Source: Phoronis australis (taxonomy: Eukaryota > Phoronida > Phoronidae). From it: a stretch of DNA of 42,082 nucleotides. Positions 11,301 to 21,792 of this stretch are shown piece by piece; position 1 is the first letter of the stretch, and each line of letters begins with the position of its first letter. The notes under the pieces are model-generated. The model was not told the origin of the DNA, searched no databases, and worked only from the letters and a program-made list of their open reading frames with translations. Location of the stretch: positions 1,105,393 through 1,147,474 of the forward strand of contig NMRA01000057.1 in NCBI GenBank assembly GCA_002633005.1, read 5' to 3'. Position numbers and translations under genes: made by a program.

Positions 11301-14300
11301 CTGGAAATGTGTAACAGTGTTACAATTAAAGACAGGCGCTGTCTGCTACTAGAAAGCAAGGTTTTGATCTCACGAGTAATTTCTTATTATTTCTATGATT
11401 TGGCTGGATATGACTAATGAATATGAATCAGTTCCACAGTCGATGTCCACGAAAGTAATCTCTGCTTAAAATTTCTCTGGTAAATCCAGGATCGTGGTAG
11501 AGTCCGCTTACAATGGTTCCGAATGAAAACCACCGTCGACGATTTCACAACTACAGAGTGACAGAAGCTCAAGAAATAAATTCTTGCAGAATGTACTATC
11601 TCGATCACCCTGTTCATAACTCACTGAAACACATATTATGCAGATCGAGGGCGTAGTGCAGGGATCCAATGGAGACAGTAGGCAGTCATGTTTGGGGCCT
11701 TGACATTAAGTCATGGCAGAGCTGACACGCTGCATTTTGACAATTAATTTTAGGGGGATTAGCTAAGTGGACGATGGAGTTCAAGCCTAGAGAAGTCAAG
11801 AGGTTTTGTAATTCAGAAACGAGTCCTTTAAGAAACTGAGGAAACCATTTGAACCTTTGGGGAGAAAAAGTTCCGTTCATCCTTATGAAATGCTTGGGAA
11901 AGGCCTACGATGGAACCTTGAAGAACGACAGCGATGTTAGAATTATGCTGGTGTTACCAGCATGGTCTTTTGCCAAGATTACAGAGTCCATTTTTGATGT
12001 GCAAGGTTTAGTACTCAGCGGCTGCGGCAATGGAGAGAACATTGAGCAAATTTTGACAGAAAAGTACAGCCGTTCTCGCAAGTTTCAGTATTTTGGGGCT
12101 GTACAATAACTTATTATAAGTTGTTATACAAATTATACCAACTTTATCAACTCAAGAAGAATACACGGTGACCATTGTTCAAGTGGTGGTGACTCTGTGT
12201 GACACTGGCAGGGCAAGGCACACTTAGGTTGTAGAGATGAAATGCTGCCGAAGGCAGGGGTTGGAGGTACTCTTAGAACAACTGAGCCAAGAATGTGACA
12301 TTCAAGAAAGAGGGAAGAGCTCGCATAATACAGGATATGAGGACTTTTGGAGAAGACCGCAGGTATGCGGAGGCAATCCGTATGGAGTAACACAGCTGCT
12401 GGACAAATTGGCCACATACGTTACAACCAGGAAGTTAGAATTGGTTGATGTCATGAGATTGAAAGCGACGCGGATGAGTTTTTTGTAGCGATTGTATGAA
12501 AACACCAACGCAGAATCTGATGGCCTGCGGTATACGTTCCCAGGTGCTGCAAGTTGTGGCAATGAACCTGTGCCCGGTTGCATGAAACAGTCCCAAATAG
12601 AAACTCAACTAATTTCCCCAAATCTACTGCGTTTGTTGGGGCTTATTATTCTCAGATTCGTCGAGTCACGGTGGTTATTAAATCAAAGATATCACGGGAG
12701 ACGATAACGGAAGAAGGGCACCAACGCAAAAAAACTGAAGTATGGTAACCTCAGAGAATAAGGTGTCAAAAGGTTGAATGCGTATGGTCTTCCTAATTGG
12801 GGTCGCCTGCAGAAAGTTTCCTGCATGGTCATTGGTTCAAATGGTACAGAAATTGGGGTTTATCGCGGCTGCGAAATAAATCTTGGCTAAGGCAGCTGAC
12901 GAACCAGAGAAGGGTTCCAGGTGGGTGTGGTTGAGAAAATAGCAGCAGCAACAGCAGCAGAACCCGGCGCTAGGCAAAGACTGGTCAGATCTCTATCGGC
13001 ACGCGCGTTAGAAGTAGTCCTGCTGGGAAGGATCGAAAACTCCTGAGGACGATAACAGCCAGCTTCTCGATAGCTGTAGGAGCGCATCAAGACATGGAGG
13101 TAAATTGGTAAAGTAAAGGGCCAAGACTTCAGCAAATGCCTGGCAGACACTGAGTGAGAATTGGCTCATTTGTAATGAAATCACGAAAATACAACGCATT
13201 TCATTGTTTTATACCTTTGGTCAAAGCTAGTAACTTCGAGAAGTCTGCAGCATCCAAGACTACTTACAAAATGTATTTCTACCGCAAAAACGATACTGTC
13301 CCTCTCACGGTGCGCCTTCTTGTTGGCAAAGTATGAACTATAGCTAAGTAAAGGTGACAACAGACCACTGAAGAGGGAGCTGTCGCTGGCTGGCTTGACC
13401 TTTTCGGTTAGAGAGTTGTGACACGTCTTCAGTCGAATGTGGGATACGGTTTTCCAGTAAAATGTAAAAATAAACCACAGAACGTACATCTGCAACCCCA
13501 CCCAAGAGCTGGCGAGAAAAATGTATTTTCCGCAATTCCCTAGTCTCGAACACAGGCTCTTTCAGCAGGTACCTCACTAGAAAGGTAAATCTCGCGAGAT
13601 TCCGCGACATACTGCCATGTATTCTCAAACGAGATCACCTGGTGTTGGCTAGATTTATCAGCAAGACTCCGCCCGCACACTACCCTGATGTAGAGGCCAT
13701 TTGGTCAGATTATCTGCCATACTAATGCGCCATCTGGTGTGCCTATTCAAATATTCTCAATCCAGAGTACATGTATGTTGGTGATCATTGCACAATTTAA
13801 ATTTAGGGATAACTTTTGTGAGGGGCGAAACAGATGCACAGCAATCAAAATTGAGATTGTGATGAGCAGTACTGTGATGATCACAACCCGTGTTTATCAC
13901 ATGGATTATGCGGCACATTTTACAGTAGTAAAAGTTGTAAAACAGGTTTTTTATGTCCAGATTTAAATACACCAGGCTTCCCGATCATTGTCGAATCAAT
14001 TAAAAACCCGATGCCACAGATATACAATAGACGCAAATCCCAATACAGTCTTGGGTTCTAGACTAGCAATTCTCAAACTGCATTAACTGTTAAAAAGGTT
14101 GCTTGTTTGCAGAGTCAGCTTATCATAAACCTCTATTCTAGAATCAACGTTTGGAGACCCATGAAGATGTCAATGAATGTTTACCATATTGATCCATACA
14201 TTGACAAGAGCGGCGGTTTTGCAAACGAGCAGACATTTCGATCCAAGGCCAACCGACGGGTCAAGTAATGGAAATCTTTTTGACGTATTCACTTGGCCAT

Positions 14301-14505
14301 CTGTTGTATCTTCCTTCTATTGGAAAAAATAGATGTTATCAACAGTTGTGGCAAATTCAAACATGAAACCATAAACATTGTAAAAAATGGCGTTATGTGT
14401 TTGTATTTAAAGACAGCGAGTTTTCAGAAACCACGGGTCCCAAACATGGCTGTGATATTTACATGGACGTCAAGGAAAATATTAAACTGATTTTTATACA
14501 AAAAT
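11301..14505. other. no supportable gene
   Basis: This is likely part of the 5' intron of the minus-strand transporter if the candidate first exon at 15736-15780 is right. Plus frames at 11849-12109 and 12237-12488 lack recognisable motifs and splice sites. A short CAG-type tract lies at about 12942-12960. The exon carrying the first half of the transporter's first helix was looked for here and not found. Confidence 0.45.
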
Positions 14506-14692
14506 TGGTCTTACGCTCCTATTTCACAAATACTGAAAAATTTTAGCCGAGTAATTATTAGTGCACCACACTCTAGAAAAGAATATTGGAATTACGTCAC
14601 TGGCTCACAATAATTAATGTTTACATTCTTGGAGACTGCTCATTCACTCAAGAGAACTTTTTCGGAAATAGTTGTGATGGAGCGTAAGACCA
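14506..14692. mobile_element. MITE-like element, TIR TGGTCTTACGCTCC
   Basis: The ends TGGTCTTACGCTCC and GGAGCGTAAGACCA are exact 14-bp terminal inverted repeats. Looser pairing continues inward (TTTCACAA...TTGTGAT with GAAAAA/TTTTTC). The interior is AT-rich and non-coding. I found no target-site duplication, so the superfamily is not assigned. Confidence 0.65.
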
Positions 14693-16480
14693 CTTTTAAG
14701 ACTTAAGTTAAACCTTAAGTCGTAACCGGTCCCTGAATCTTCCTATAAGTACAGACTATGTGAACTTAGACTGAAAGGATGCACAAAATATACAAGTGAC
14801 ACTAGGCACGAACCGAGCTGAAAGAATGCAATGGACTTCGCCGCACTGATACATTCCAGTTGCTTGTAGGTTTAGGTAGAGAGCACTGGTTCGCCGGTAT
14901 GATTCGAGCGGACAATTTTGGCTTATGATTCATTCAAGGAACGTGGTTGAATGATTTGGTACCCTTGATATAGTAAGCGAAGCGAACCGAGACATATGTA
15001 TTCGTCAACTTGACAACCAATTAGATTTGCAGCCAAGAAGCAAATAATTATGTGGACATTAATTACGAAGTCGAGCACATTTCTGTCTGGGATCTCCCCA
15101 CCCCACCTCACACACCCAAATAAGTCAGTTATCGGTTATCAGCCACGTACTACGACGTTTGACATTCAGTGATTTCTGACCTAGCCAATAACTGAATGAA
15201 TGTTAATAGAAATGTTTAATTGTGTGTTATTATGGCGGCTACATGTACAAACTGCGTTCTGAGGACAAAACCAACTTTTGATTTGGAACTCTTTTATCGC
15301 TGTAGAATTGGTCTCAACATGTTTCTTATTTAGACAAAGAGTGATGTTTAGTTTCCATTCTTTCACACCAAGCTCGGTGAATAAGAGACAGCTTGACGAC
15401 CTTGGACTAATACGGTTTCCCAGAAATCTGTTGGCCAGGAACGATTTGGTAAGTCAGTATGGTTTTTGAGATGGAATGTATGTTCGTAGCCGTTCTATTC
15501 TTGATCACTTATTTTGCCAGTAGGAATAAAGATTTCGCTAACCTGGGTCCAGGGTCTGTTCATATTAAATGACTCGAAATTCGATTCGAAGCCGGAATAA
15601 ACATTCGCATAGCACGCTAACAGAACACAGATGTAAAATTGTACTCGAATAGTGCTGAGTATTATACATGTACGACTCGAGCTCGAATTTGGAGATTAAA
15701 CCCTGACCCTTGGGAATATGTTACAGGATGCTCACCTTTTCAGTTTTTCCCGAGATGCCATGCTCATGTGTATCCGTCATAATGAATGGGGTAAACCATA
15801 CAGCTACTCTTTGATTTTAGGATACAATACTCACGTAATACTTCGGTGGGTATAAAGAGGTTGCAAACTAAACTTATCTGGTGTTGAACGTTGAACCGAT
15901 AACCTTGCTTTGCATATCAGAAAAGAGACGTGCAAATAAATTCTGGATTTATTGGTTTAACAATTCCAACATTGACTTGATGGCCAGTCGTTCCACTGAA
16001 TTCTTAGTCTCTGTAAAACAAAATACAATGCCATCGAAGATTTCGTATGGTCCTAATCTCGTTCTGAAACTTAAACCTAAAAGAAATTAAGGAACCCCAG
16101 GACGTTTGTTTTTGTCCAGCTGAACATTTATCTTGTCTAACACTCCCAAGGTCTTGTTAAAATTAGAAAAATTTTACCGGAGAGCTTTCAACTGAGATAA
16201 CCCCAATATCTGTCCCAACGTACGTGATTGTTGTTTCTCAAAAGGAATCCGGTGACGAATTGGTATAAAAACGTTTATGTTAGATCTGTTTGAAACGTGC
16301 GTTACATCTTTCTTATTAAGTACACTTTAGAATAAAAAATAATGACATCTTGTTCAAATGGTTCAATTAAAATTGAAAAATGAAAAAATCCTCAATGTTG
16401 CCCTGTATTCATTGTTCAATGTAAATTGAATCTAGGAATCATGGAACATCCATCCGCCAACATTCCATTTCACGGGAGTA
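14693..16480. other. no gene except a possible small exon
   Basis: Apart from the candidate exon at 15736-15780 I see nothing supportable. Frames here are short and unsupported by splice sites. Confidence 0.4.
15736..15780 (-). CDS. candidate first coding exon of the MFS gene
   Basis: On the minus strand an ATG at 15778-15780 opens 15 codons (MTDTHEHGISGKTEK). They end exactly at a good donor, AAG|GTGAGC, in phase 0, which is the phase required by the 11300 acceptor. A short hydrophilic N-terminus before helix 1 suits an MFS carrier. Joining directly to the 11300 exon would leave helix 1 too short, so at least one more exon should lie between. The link is inferred only. Confidence 0.3.
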
Positions 16481-16487
16481 GACTGAG

Positions 16488-16646
16488 CAGGGCTCGACGC
16501 TATTAAAATCGCCAGGTCGCATTTTGCGACCTAGCCAAAATTCCAGGTCGCATTTTGCGACATGATACGAGCTGACAAAAATCTCAGCTCGCATTTGCAA
16601 ATTTCAGGTCGCAAATGCAACCTGCAGCTTATTATGTCGAGCCCTG
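16488..16646. mobile_element. MITE, hAT-like, CAGGGCTCGAC family
   Basis: A 159-bp element with perfect 11-bp ends, CAGGGCTCGAC and GTCGAGCCCTG. It is flanked by a 5-bp direct repeat, CTGAG (16483-16487 and 16647-16651). The interior repeats CAGGTCGCATTTTGCGAC twice, each itself a small hairpin. CAG termini with a 5-bp duplication match the other MITEs here. Confidence 0.82.
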
Positions 16647-17496
16647 CTGAGGCGTATTTGTCGGGCAGGAGCAGCACTGACAGCTCGAGTCACCAGATAT
16701 GGGCAAAAGTTATGAATAGTTTTGACAAACAATTACGAAAAAAGTTTGGGTAGCGCAGCATCCAATGACAAAACACGGGCAAGCAGTCGTAGAAATCGCA
16801 TCGACAGCGAAATATATAAAAGAGAGGTCAAAGTCATGACGAGAACTTATGTCAACGTTTGAAACTGGGAAATAAAAAAGTTTCACTAATGCCCAAAGAC
16901 AAAGCATATTGCAGGGTACAACAGCCTCAATACATGTGGTCCAAACGTTTTAAGATTTTGACTGAGGCTGGTTTAAAATCCACGCAAACCAAAATCGCAA
17001 GGAGGAAAGTTTGGCAAAGTTTAAGACCTGCATTTGGCAAAAATACATACATGTAGAAATGATACCGGATAACAACTTGAATGAAATAACTTTTTCGCTA
17101 TCACTGGAATGCAGAATACACAAGCTCGCGTTGAAGGGTGCCACATCCCATCCCACCCCACCAGCGGGATACCTCGATAGTTATGGATTGTAGTTGTTTA
17201 TACGTCAACTGATAAAATCTGGTGTAATCGAATTAAATACCCTTATCCATCAAACCCGTACCACGACTACTGCTCTCAGTTCAGCCTTAGGCGATTATTG
17301 TCATGTCATGCGCCGCACGGGGATGGTAGCGAATTAGATGTGATTTAAGTGGGCACCACTCTGTAATGGCAATGAAATCGAATAAATCTGAAGTTTAGTC
17401 AACACGCCATGGATCTTATTTGTAATGCTCCCTATGGCTTACTCAAGTTCAGTCAATAGGTCACCCGGTCTACAATGCTGACTCAGTGTTTGTTTG

Positions 17497-17646
17497 CAGT
17501 GGCGGATTTAGAGGGTGGCCAAAGCCCCCCCAAAATTCTCCCAGATTCCATTGGGCAGTTCGGAGGTGCGAATGTCTGACGGGCAAAATCCTGGCTATGA
17601 ATATGCTGCCCTGCCCCCCCAACTCAAAATCCTGGATCCGCCCGTG
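17497..17646. mobile_element. MITE, hAT-like, copy 3 (inverted)
   Basis: Left end CAGTGGCGGATTTAGAGG; right end AAAATCCTGGATCCGCCCGTG. It is flanked by 5-bp GTTTG repeats (17492-17496 and 17647-17651). In reverse orientation it matches the elements at 4079 and 6446, sharing for example GTCTGACGGGCAAAATCC. The terminal CTG is mutated to GTG. Confidence 0.78.
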
Positions 17647-17915
17647 GTTTGTGTAATATAGCTTAGTCAAATCAATGAGAAATCGAATGGCAAGTGACTC
17701 CTTTACATAAACATTTTTCTTCGACAAAGCGATTTCACTGTGCATATCCAGCGTTGAATTATTGTGCACCCGGCGAGTCCAGAGTTACCAAATTGCGCCA
17801 TAAGCGCACAGGGTAACTTCCTAGGTCACCGTAAGAGGACACTATGTGACGGGCATTCATTGCGTTGCGTGGTCGACTTCACACCAGCCTACTAAAAGCA
17901 GTTACTCACAATAGG

Positions 17916-17922
17916 ATATATA
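17916..17922 (+). promoter_or_regulatory. TATA box of the U6-like gene
   Basis: ATATATA lies 24-30 bp upstream of the inferred U6 5' end. This is the spacing of the TATA element in type 3 RNA polymerase III promoters. A proximal sequence element would be expected near 17880-17900 but its lineage-specific sequence cannot be recognised. Confidence 0.5.
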
Positions 17923-17945
17923 CGAAGGTCAGATAATAAATGTTT

Positions 17946-17962
17946 GTACAGCTACGTGCTGT

Positions 17963-18002
<40 letters not shown>

Positions 18003-18053
18003 GGCCCCTGGCGCAAGGATGACACGCAAATTCGTGAAGCGTTCCAAATTTTT
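17946..18053 (+). ncRNA. U6: U6 spliceosomal snRNA-like gene
   Basis: From CATATACTAAAATTGGAACG on, the sequence follows metazoan U6 closely. It has the ACAGAGA box, the AGC catalytic triad (GATTAGCATGG), CGCAAGGATGACACGCAAAT and GTGAAGCGTTCC. It ends in a T6 Pol III terminator (18049-18054). The first 19 nt do not match the usual 5' stem-loop sequence but form another perfect one, GTACAGC-TACGT-GCTGTAC. There is one extra G in CCCCTGGCGCAAGG (family: CCCCTGCGCAAGG), in the U4/U6 stem II-internal stem-loop region. A TATA box sits at about -27. It may be a divergent functional U6 or a recently decayed copy; the extra G argues for the latter. Its 3' half and flank are duplicated elsewhere in the window. 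Confidence 0.85.
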
Positions 18054-18972
18054 TACTGTTATTGCCATGATGTTATTAGTTTTCTGTTAATCCTACATTT
18101 TCAATGAGTTTGTGAGACTGTTACCAAGTTTGCATTCATTTTTGACAACACGCAGTCAATAGTGTAGCATTGGCAAAATTCATAGTGTAGAGGAAGAATC
18201 GTCGCGTGGCAGAATATTTCATATTTTTTTCTTTTACTTTCTGCCTTTAACGTTAGGAGAATTGCCACGACTTCTGTTTTGATATGCCGAGGAATAAAGT
18301 TACTCCAAACGAATACTAAGACAAACATTCTTATCTGTATTTACTGACCTCGTGTAATACAGTGGTTTCGAATACTCTCGTCAATTGGTATAGGTTTTAG
18401 AGGACTTTTTCAAAAAATGATGTTTAAAGAGTATCATTCAGCAAATCTTCCACACTATTTTTCCCGTCTCGCAGACACATTTCTGGGCTCGCGCACAGAG
18501 CAACCCTGCCCCGGCACATACTCCCTGCTAGTTGACAAGAGCTATTTCCGAGATACGCTCGCGCGATATTCTCTTCTCTCGGGCGACTTTACATATTAAG
18601 GTTATTTCAAACCTTATTTAGTGGCCTCTATTCTAACTCGTATATCAAAAAAACTAAGCTTTGTCAACTAGTAAAAGTACATATTTTCTGAAAGGGCAAA
18701 GACCAGGAAATATAAATATACTTTTTGTACTTATTGGTCATTATTATTTTTACATGTAGATATAAAATTTCTAAGCACAAATCATCCCTCAAAAGTTTTA
18801 TTTCCTCCAATATTTAATTGTTCGTTTTAACCATAATTATTTAACGACTGCTATGAAGGTATCAGATATCATATACTTGCGATTTTGATTACAGTAGGCC
18901 ATAGGCACATCTGTCCACCGTATTCGAAGCTGTGCCAATATAAAAAGTAAGCAAACCATTTCAGTAAAAGGA
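18018..18972 (+). repeat. U6 3' end plus flank, repeat copy 1
   Basis: From U6 nt 73 (GATGACACGC) through about 18972 this region matches 32495-33305. Shared phrases include TTATTGCCATGATGTTATTA, GGAATAAAGTT and GTAGGCCATAG. The flank is not recognisable as a known element and has no long open frame. It is either a dispersed repeat that includes U6 or a segmental duplication. Confidence 0.85.
18594..18752. repeat. indel block between the U6-flank copies
   Basis: About 155 bp are present here but absent from the second copy (near 33078). The block is bounded by direct repeats TTTACAT, with one TTTACAT at the joined site in the other copy. This fits either an insertion with a 7-bp target duplication or a deletion between short repeats in the other copy. 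The content is AT-rich and non-coding. Confidence 0.6.
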
Positions 18973-20440
18973 GCGGGGGGTTTGGTCGCAGTGGACTGGC
19001 TAAAAAAAAGGTTGGCTAAATTCACGCTCATTTCGGCACACGCACATGGGTACTTTTCCCGATTACTTGCCTGTGAAACAGTTTCTAAATTACAGTTTGT
19101 AGCGCATTGATCACCACTTTTCAGAATAACCTAAGGTGTTTAGTTGAGGGGCAAAGCACTCAGTAAAAAGATCCATTTAAACAATAAAAAAGGTCCTTGC
19201 TGAACTTAAGTTATGTTATTACATGCCTAATATACACCTCATTTCTTAACAGAAAAACATATATGAAAAAAGTCTTTATGAATCTGCACTAGACAATGTT
19301 TTACACCAGTCGATATATTCTAAACTATTAATGAAAGTTTTGAATAACTATTCATTGCAAGTGTTTGTGAACAGGTACCACCGTACTGTCAGCGAAAAAA
19401 CCTTGAGTACCGTCAGCTCAACATGCTACGAAGTCAGTGCAGTCACCAAGTCCGCGCAAAAAACAACACGCTACGCAACTTAATTGCAGTGTCAATTCCA
19501 CGGTCCCTTGAATAAGACATTGTTTTTCTTTAGAATAACATGGCAAAAACAGATGTTTCCTTCTTTCAGAAACTACTTTTGTTCATGACAGCTCAGAATA
19601 TGTCGCGGCAATTTTCAATTTTGACACACGCATGATCGTTGTAGTTATCAATCCTGCCGACTGCAGGTGTTGCAGTTTTATAATGGCGGTCACTCGAGAT
19701 CGGCTGCCGCAAATGAACACCTCATAAAAACGGTGAATGCGTGAATAAAAAGAGCCTAATCGGTACAAGTAATACATTTTTGGAGGATTCAGAAAATATT
19801 AATATCAAGAATGTACGTTAATGGAGTCAGATTGTAAACAATAAACCGGATCAGAGTATTTAGGCAAAAACTGTTGTTCTCTTTTTTCCATTTTCCTTGG
19901 ACCCACGCCGGTGTCGTGTCCAATAATGCATCTTTTCCAATGATGAATACAGAGGTGGTTTGCGTGGTCTGCGCATGCGCCAGTTTTTCGGCTTCCGGTT
20001 TTTGCTCAATAGTGCATCCAAGCATAGATTATAGACAACAGATTCGCAACTCCGGCATATTCTTACGAGCTGAGTTGACCTCTAATGACCTATCTGCTGC
20101 AGTTTCCGGTCAGTTTTAATTTGACGAGAAATACCTGCATCTACTTTACTGTCCAAAACAGCGAAAAAAACATTAATTTATATTATTTTCGGTATTGAAA
20201 CGCTTTTAAAAGTCTTTCAATAGTAGAAGTGTTGGTATTGTGAGTACTTTTGGCAATGCTACTGGTAATTAATTTCAAAATTCAAACTTCGGTTCCGACC
20301 CTTTATGTCGTCTGCTTGCCCAATAGCAGCATAGTTATCGGACAGTTTTTGATTTACGGTTCACATAGGCCGCCTACTGAGAAAACTACGAAAGCGTGTT
20401 GATAAATCAACATTCTCAAGTGAGCAGTTCTTCTGGGAAG
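18973..20440. other. intergenic with an NRF1-type site
   Basis: No gene was seen. The stretch contains the NRF1-like palindrome described at 19970-19981, otherwise AT-rich unstructured sequence. Confidence 0.45.
19970..19981. promoter_or_regulatory. NRF1-like site TGCGCATGCGCC
   Basis: TGCGCATGCGCC matches the NRF1 palindromic consensus (YGCGCATGCGCR) in eleven of twelve positions. It lies in a locally GC-rich patch. It may mark a promoter, but no transcript start could be tied to it. Confidence 0.35.
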
Positions 20441-20448
20441 TGTTGAGT

Positions 20449-20464
20449 GGCCCTTAAAAGGGCC
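20449..20464 (-). terminator. histone-type mRNA 3' stem-loop (distal)
   Basis: The minus strand reads CCAAC-GGCCCTTTTAAGGGCC-ACTCA: a 6-bp stem and TTTA loop. This fits the metazoan replication-dependent histone 3' stem-loop GGYYCTTHTHARRRCC, with a typical 5' CCAAC flank and ACTC-like 3' flank. About 15 nt further on lies the purine-rich CAGAAGAACTG, a plausible histone downstream element. The element would be bound by SLBP and direct U7-dependent cleavage. The coding sequence it would serve lies upstream on the minus strand, in or beyond the assembly gap. Confidence 0.6.
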
Positions 20465-20489
20465 GTTGGTTGTAGGTATAGCGTGAAAT

Positions 20490-20505
20490 GGTTCTTAAAA
20501 GAACC
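20490..20505 (-). terminator. histone-type mRNA 3' stem-loop (proximal)
   Basis: The minus strand reads TCAAC-GGTTCTTTTAAGAACC-ATTTC. It has the same 6-bp stem, TTTA loop and CAAC flank as the stem-loop 41 nt downstream, but three of six base pairs differ by compensatory change. That pattern suggests selection on structure. A third palindrome (GTTGAATAATTCAAC, 20506-20520) immediately precedes it. The histone gene itself is not visible. Confidence 0.55.
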
Positions 20506-20536
20506 GTTGAATAATTCAACATAAATCACACAGTAT

Positions 20537-21342
20537 NNNNNNNNNNNNNNNNNNNNNNNNNNNNNNNNNNNNNNNNNNNNNNNNNNNNNNNNNNNNNNNN
20601 NNNNNNNNNNNNNNNNNNNNNNNNNNNNNNNNNNNNNNNNNNNNNNNNNNNNNNNNNNNNNNNNNNNNNNNNNNNNNNNNNNNNNNNNNNNNNNNNNNNN
20701 NNNNNNNNNNNNNNNNNNNNNNNNNNNNNNNNNNNNNNNNNNNNNNNNNNNNNNNNNNNNNNNNNNNNNNNNNNNNNNNNNNNNNNNNNNNNNNNNNNNN
20801 NNNNNNNNNNNNNNNNNNNNNNNNNNNNNNNNNNNNNNNNNNNNNNNNNNNNNNNNNNNNNNNNNNNNNNNNNNNNNNNNNNNNNNNNNNNNNNNNNNNN
20901 NNNNNNNNNNNNNNNNNNNNNNNNNNNNNNNNNNNNNNNNNNNNNNNNNNNNNNNNNNNNNNNNNNNNNNNNNNNNNNNNNNNNNNNNNNNNNNNNNNNN
21001 NNNNNNNNNNNNNNNNNNNNNNNNNNNNNNNNNNNNNNNNNNNNNNNNNNNNNNNNNNNNNNNNNNNNNNNNNNNNNNNNNNNNNNNNNNNNNNNNNNNN
21101 NNNNNNNNNNNNNNNNNNNNNNNNNNNNNNNNNNNNNNNNNNNNNNNNNNNNNNNNNNNNNNNNNNNNNNNNNNNNNNNNNNNNNNNNNNNNNNNNNNNN
21201 NNNNNNNNNNNNNNNNNNNNNNNNNNNNNNNNNNNNNNNNNNNNNNNNNNNNNNNNNNNNNNNNNNNNNNNNNNNNNNNNNNNNNNNNNNNNNNNNNNNN
21301 NNNNNNNNNNNNNNNNNNNNNNNNNNNNNNNNNNNNNNNNNN
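20537..21342. other. assembly gap (806 N)
   Basis: This is an uninterrupted run of undetermined bases. Open frames crossing it are artefacts. Its size would accommodate a core histone coding sequence (about 310-410 bp) with promoter, but nothing inside is known. Confidence 0.99.
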
Positions 21343-21792
21343 AATGGAATTCCTCATCATGACGGCGCAAGCGGAATTCTCTGTCGGCGTAGCTGTAATG
21401 ATGAGTTTTGATGATTCGTTTGTCGTGACTGGTCTATACCACTCATGGTGGAGTAACTAGGGTTCAGTGTAGTGCTCTGTATGTAGACAGAGGTCATGAG
21501 CCTTGCTGATTCTTTTTCAGTCAGCTGTAAGCAGTCAGGCATCTGAAAAGGTAGAAAATTGTGCCGGGGCGGTGGAGCAAAGCACTGATGAGTGGTGAGA
21601 TATTTCAAACTAAGAGCAGACGTTAGAATTTACGAGTGTTAGATTGTTTGCATTCTGAGCTGTGGTATCAAGCATTTTTGCATTTTGTATGGCTTTGTCT
21701 TTGTTTGCTTTCTCTGTGAGCTTGGGCTCAGCATTTGAGTATGGTAAAAACCATTGTCTGATGTCAGCTCAACATTTGAGTGTGGTGAAATC

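Noticed and set aside
11849-12488. Plus frames suggesting a gene
   Set aside because: No splice sites, motifs or frame continuity were recognised, and overlapping minus frames are equally long.
13728-13742. Isolated CTCF-like word on the minus strand
   Set aside because: A single site with two mismatches is expected by chance in 42 kb.
15550-15705. CAGGGT...CCCTG possible hAT-like element
   Set aside because: Beyond six bases the ends pair poorly, and the flanks GGGTC and ACCCT are not a direct duplication.
20416-21370. Two minus frames of 284 and 314 codons across the gap
   Set aside because: They are open only because the 806 N bases translate as X; no coding evidence exists.
21357-21608. 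Minus frame beginning MSG after the gap as a histone start
   Set aside because: The residues after MSG (IDQSRQTN) do not resemble any histone N-terminus.
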